From: Carassius auratus
Taxonomy: Eukaryota > Chordata > Actinopteri > Cypriniformes > Cyprinidae
DNA: 64,000 bases
Assembly (NCBI RefSeq): GCF_003368295.1
Contig: NC_039263.1
Location: 21,459,086-21,523,085, forward strand
Direction: 5' to 3'
Shown here in pieces: positions 59,604 to 64,000 of the stretch (the stretch's first letter is position 1; each line of letters opens with the position of its first letter). The notes beneath the pieces were generated by a model, which was not told the DNA's origin, made no database searches, and saw nothing but the letters and a program-made list of their open reading frames with translations. The translations under genes and the position numbers were made by a program.

Positions 59604-62600
59604 TCATATCTGCTGCATCGGTTGTAGGTCTTTTGACACCTGAAAAATACCGGAATGACTTAAGTGATACATTGTGCACTTATACACACTGTAAAAAATA
59701 AGTGTAATTTTAACTGTAAAATTTTGTAAAAACGCTACGGAAAAAAACTGATAATAGGTTAACAGTAAGTTCCCATACTATATACAGGGAAAAACTGTAA
59801 AAGATCTAACAAAGCATTTAATGTAAATTTACAGTACAATTCTGTTAATTATACAGCTTTTAGAAGTAAAAAAAAGAACAAATCAATGTATAATTTACAG
59901 TCTAAAACTGTAAACTGATATTCCCAGAATTCCCTGCGTGACACTCCACGTTTGAAAGTATTTTGTTTACATAATCATGTTTTTAAATAGTTCTTGTTAT
60001 CAGTACATTTGAGCTTTATGTTACATCTTCTGTTGCTTAATGAAAGTTTTTTGCATTATTTAAGTATCATGTGTGTTACCATGATGGTGTTTTGTGTTTC
60101 CATAAATGTGCACCTTCTATATGTTAATATATACTTCTGCTTGTGGTGAAGCTACTTGTGATGAGCTTTGATACTTCATGTGGCTTTCTCTTATACAGTA
60201 CCATCTTTATTATTATGGTGGTTGTCAGTATTTTCAAGGTACAAAACAGATTTAATTTTGTGTGTTGTTGAATTTACTGGTTTATATTCACATTTTCTTG
60301 TTTGTAAATTACAGCTTTATATTGTAAAATTAACAGTTTTTGACGTAAATGTGTTTACAGTTTTCTGTATTTTTACAAAATTATTCTGGCAACCACAGCT
60401 GCCAAAAAGTTTTTGTAAAAACAACAAGAAATTTTTTACAGTGCACAAAACTTTCTCACAACAAGGAAAGTGTCTTCAATCACAACTGAAAGATATAACA
60501 CTGGTTTGTTTCTTCCGAAGTACAAATTTTCAACAGCTCATAATCTTGTTTACTGGATGAATCATTTTAATTGCATATAAATTTTCAGACCAGCCACTAC
60601 TGAATCAATCATGACTAACACAGTCCCAGAATAAGGACAATATATGTTGTAGTCTCACCTCAAACTCTGTCCCAGTGCATGCTTTGATGTCCTCTGGTGT
60701 CAGTCCTTCCCAAATCTCAATGAGAGTTAAACCCTTGCTCTTATCGACATCAAACACCGCCTAGAACAAGTGACAACAAACATCACACTGTCCTTGAAAA
60801 GGTGCAACATGTTATGTTTCTCTGAAATAAATTGTACTGACCTTTTCAGTGATTATACGGTCAACACACTGTTTTCCAGTCAGAGGAAGTGTGCACTTCT
60901 CTAAGATTTTATGTTTCCCACCCTTTAAATGTATATATAAAAAAAATCAATTTTACACAGAGTGATAGGAAATGCTAAAACATAATGACTGTAAGTGAGA
61001 GTGTAAAGTTTATTGTACCTTGGCAGAATGTTCCATAGTGACAACTACTTTTGTGGCATCACTAGATACCAAGTCCATTGCGCCACCCATGCCCTTCACC
61101 ATTTTACCCTTAGAAACACATGGAACATGTCAAACCAGGCAAGTGAAAACATACTGCATGTCTATCAGTCATGATACAGTAATACAGATCGTAAAACTCA
61201 TACTGGAATCATCCAGTTGGCCAGATCTCCATACTTAGAAACTTGCATTGCTCCCAGCATGGTCAGGTCAATGTGACCTCTAAAAAAAGATGAAGTGAAA
61301 GAAAAATAGGGGGAACAACATAAAAAATTATCCATAAAATGTACCCCAAAAGCTGCAATCTTAATTCTCACGCTAAACATTCTTATTCACGTGCAGTTGT
61401 ATTTAGTTTAATCATAAACGACCGATGCATTGAGACACTCACCCTCTGATCATGGCAAAGGATTCATCGCTGGAGAAATAGGCAGCTCCTGGATAAACTG
61501 TTACCGTCTCCTTACCTGAAAACACAAAAAAAAGCCAAGATCTGAGAGTTGTTAAGAAGGATTTTAGAACTATTCTATATTATTTCATTATTACAATATA
61601 TTTCTTATATATCAAATAAATTATTATTAGGATTATGTTGTGTGTAATGTGTAAATTGTGTGTATACTGAGCAACTATACTGTTTTTTAGTCATTACATG
61701 GCAGCAATGTTGGTGGATCTCGCACTGAAGATTTTTACTCACTGCTACTCATGTGTATGTGTAGTATTAACAATTTAATTAAAAGAATATCAAATATGAT
61801 AAAACTGCACCAGCATTGATTAAATCAGGATCCACTTCACTCTCTGTTGGATAGGGACCCTACAAATAAAATAAAAGGGGATTGAAAATTGAAAAGTGGA
61901 AATTCATTAAGAAAAATGACTTGCTCAGGCTATTTAAAAAGGGATACTCACCAGTCCCAAAATTCCATTCTCACTCTGCAAGTGGACAGTGATTTCAGGA
62001 CTAATGTAATTGCTGGCCAACATAGGGATTCCAATGCCAAGATTTGCTTGAAGGGTTGTCAAGGTACATTATGTGGGAACAGAATAGTTAGCAATGTGTA
62101 TTTTGCAATATCTATCATGTTGATGGTGATTTCTGCAGTCAGGCTACTGAAGGATACCATACATCCCATCCTGAAACTCCAGCGCGGCTCGCCGGATGAT
62201 TCTCTCCCGGGTAATATCTGAGTCCTGTTTGACTTGACGTTTCTCATCCTTGCTAGACTGAACCAGCCTTTTCTATGAACAAAAAGAGTCCTGAACATGA
62301 CGTACACATTCTTGTAAAGTTAAATGTGCACATAATAAACAATACGGTGAGATTTATGAAATAAACAGCTCTAAATGAGAAGATCAGACAAGTTCAAATG
62401 TCTTTCTCACCTCAATTCGTTTTTCATAGCTGGCTCCTTGCACTACCCGGTCTACATATATGGAAGGGATGTGAATTTCCTCAGGACTAAAACTTCCAAT
62501 TTCAACAATCTCCTCAACCTGTGCATCAAAGTAAGTCATTTATTTTTATTTTTTTGTGGGACCTCAAACTTGACAATAGGAAATGTCAAAATCACAAAGC

Positions 62601-63847
62601 CCAAAACAAACTGGAGGGTCACAAACCTCCACTATTGTGACTTTAGCTGCTTTACACATAGGCTGGTTGAAATTGCGAGTTGTTTTCCTGTAAAAAAATA
62701 AATAATAATAAATAAAAAAGTTTAGTAATTGCATGAATACTGATATTCTAGAAACATTCGTAGATTGTTACACAGATAAAGCCTGACACCTAGTGGACAA
62801 TCTAGGGTAAGTAGGCTCTTGGTTTAAAGAAAACGTAAGATAATGAAAAATTATTTTAAAAGACAAATGGTGTTAAAGTGAACTTCTTGACCTGAAAATA
62901 AGATTTCCTGCTTTGTCACATTTCCAGGCCTTTATCAAAGCAAAGTCGCCCCTGATGGCTTTTTCCATGACATAATGTCTGCCATTAAACTCCCGAACCT
63001 GAACCAAACAAAGGATAATAATTTATATATGTATGTAATGTTTTTCTGAAAGTAAAAAAAAAAGGAAAACCATCAACATGTTTTGAGAGTGATACGCCTC
63101 ACCACACCTCTCTGCTTTCACTTGCGATTGCAATGCTGCCATCTTTGTTGTATTTTATGGGTGATCCACCCTCCTGGATGAGAGTGCCATACCCGGTGGG
63201 AGTAAAAAATGCTGGGATGCCTGCACCGCCAGCCCGTATCCTCTCTGCTAGTGTGCCCTGGGATAGAATTAAATCAATCAAACAGTATTTAATGTCAATG
63301 TGAACATTCTTTTCTTTTGCAACCCATTGTTATAATGTTTCTGAGTGAAAAAGATATTCAGTGTGGAATTTTTAAGATTGTTTGTGTTACCCACAACAAA
63401 GCAGAACCCAAACCGCTATCTGGCTATTGGTATCCAACTTGTAATGAATATTCTTAAAATGTTGGTAACTTTGGTTTCGGCAAGATTCGCTCAAAGTTTA
63501 CTCCAGCATGTTCATTCAAAGTTATCTGGTCTTTAATAATGTTCTCAAAAACATTATTTATACATAGTTCAACATTTATACATTTTTATGAAACGTAAAT
63601 GGGGTTGGGTAAATATAGTATTTTAATATTGACTTTAAAGTAAGGCAGAAGAAATAAAATTAGCCAAACTAGACATGGAGCATGTAAACTGCTGTGAGTT
63701 AAATGATCTACCTGAGGAGTGAGCTCTAATTCCAGCTCGCCTGATAAATATTGCCTCGCAAACTCAGCGTTTTCCCCAACGTATGAAGATATCATGCGTT
63801 TTATCTGTTTGGTTTTCAGAAGCATTCCCAGGCCAAAGTTATCAACC
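59604..63847 (-). CDS. oxct1: Succinyl-CoA:3-ketoacid CoA transferase (SCOT), 5' end outside window
   Basis: Mitochondrial matrix enzyme of ketone-body use: it moves CoA from succinyl-CoA to acetoacetate. Fourteen coding exons in gene order: 63712-63847, 63108-63257, 62892-62998, 62627-62687, 62411-62518, 62158-62272, 61952-62046, 61811-61859, 61443-61515, 61204-61279, 61019-61108, 60842-60922, 60659-60760 and 59604-59639, all in phase. Readable family stretches: VDNFGLGMLL, SSYVGENAEF, RIRAGGAGIPAF, EGGSPIKYNKDGSIAIAS, RNFNQPMCKAA, RERIIRRAALEF, the catalytic-Glu segment LQSENGILGLG, MLGAMQVSKYGDLANWMIP, GKMVKGMGGAMDL and TMEHSAK. The last exon is only 12 codons (VSKDLQPMQQI, stop). No defect seen. 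The targeting peptide and roughly the first 80 residues lie beyond the right edge. Confidence 0.96.
59687..60443. mobile_element. Inverted-repeat DNA element in the last oxct1 intron
   Basis: The left end CACTGTAAAAAAT (59687-59699) and right end ATTTTTTACAGTG (60431-60443) are perfect 13-base inverted repeats. The interior is full of short ACTGTAAA / TTTACAGT motifs. About 757 bp, no coding frame. It starts only about 48 bases upstream (in gene sense) of the final 36-base exon. Confidence 0.75.
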
Positions 63848-64000
63848 CTGTCATCAGAAACAATCATGTAGTTTGTTAGTCACACAAGAAATCACACTGG
63901 TGTTCCTTCAAGCCCTGATTCTTGAGGGCCCCTTTCCCTTTTTCCCCACTTTCCTGCCCCTTGACCCCATCAGACTATTTCCCAGAGTACATGACAGCAA
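63848..64000 (-). other. oxct1 intron, running off the right edge
   Basis: Follows the acceptor of the 63712-63847 exon. No further exon is visible before the window ends. Confidence 0.6.

Overview
The window looks like nuclear DNA of a ray-finned fish, most likely a cyprinid (carp/zebrafish family). The genes are vertebrate and split by GT-AG introns. The intergenic DNA is AT-rich and full of (TA)n, (GT)n and (ATCT)n tracts, tRNA-derived SINE pieces and short inverted-repeat DNA transposons of types I recognise from cyprinid genomes. One 100-N assembly gap lies at 31183-31282. I see no bacterial, viral, CRISPR or rRNA/tRNA-gene content.

Layout. (1) 1-17.3 kb is a protease-activated receptor (PAR) cluster, all on the plus strand: two PAR1-like (f2r) genes whose 7TM cores are almost identical, two short PAR1 gene fragments, then two PAR2 (f2rl1) genes. 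(2) 17.3-25.8 kb is a repeat-rich interval without a recognisable gene. (3) 25.85-26.73 kb (minus) is an intronless cholesterol 25-hydroxylase family gene with one apparent 1-base frameshift. (4) 26.7-33 kb is another gene-poor interval with the gap. (5) 33-43.1 kb holds the conserved trio htr1a (minus), rnf180 (plus) and rgs7bp (plus); htr1a is frameshifted near the end of TM1. (6) 44.6-53.0 kb is a complete 17-exon complement C6 gene (plus). (7) 53.3-58.1 kb (minus) is a decayed complement C7 gene. (8) 59.6-63.85 kb (minus) is oxct1 (succinyl-CoA:3-ketoacid CoA transferase), with its last 14 coding exons; the 5' end runs off the right edge.

Functional themes. The PARs are GPCRs switched on by proteolysis of their own N-terminus. 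C6 and C7 are sequential components of the membrane attack complex, and here only C6 is intact. Htr1a and Rgs7bp both act in Gi/o signalling, the latter by anchoring R7-RGS/Gb5. Rnf180 is a membrane-anchored RING ubiquitin ligase. The gene neighbourhoods match human 5q12-q13 (HTR1A-RNF180-RGS7BP, F2R-F2RL1) and 5p13 (C6, C7, OXCT1), so this is conserved vertebrate synteny.

The most interesting signals are: the two PAR1 copies whose protease-sensing N-termini (and ECL3 and tail) differ completely while the rest is nearly identical; the absence of any basic cleavage residue in the ectodomain of the second copy; the C7 pseudogene beside an intact C6; a GC-AG intron and a short TMH1 segment in c6; single-base disruptions in ch25h-like and htr1a; and several DNA transposons with readable termini, one with a perfect 9-bp flanking duplication just upstream of a PAR2 gene. 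I found no wholly new biological system.
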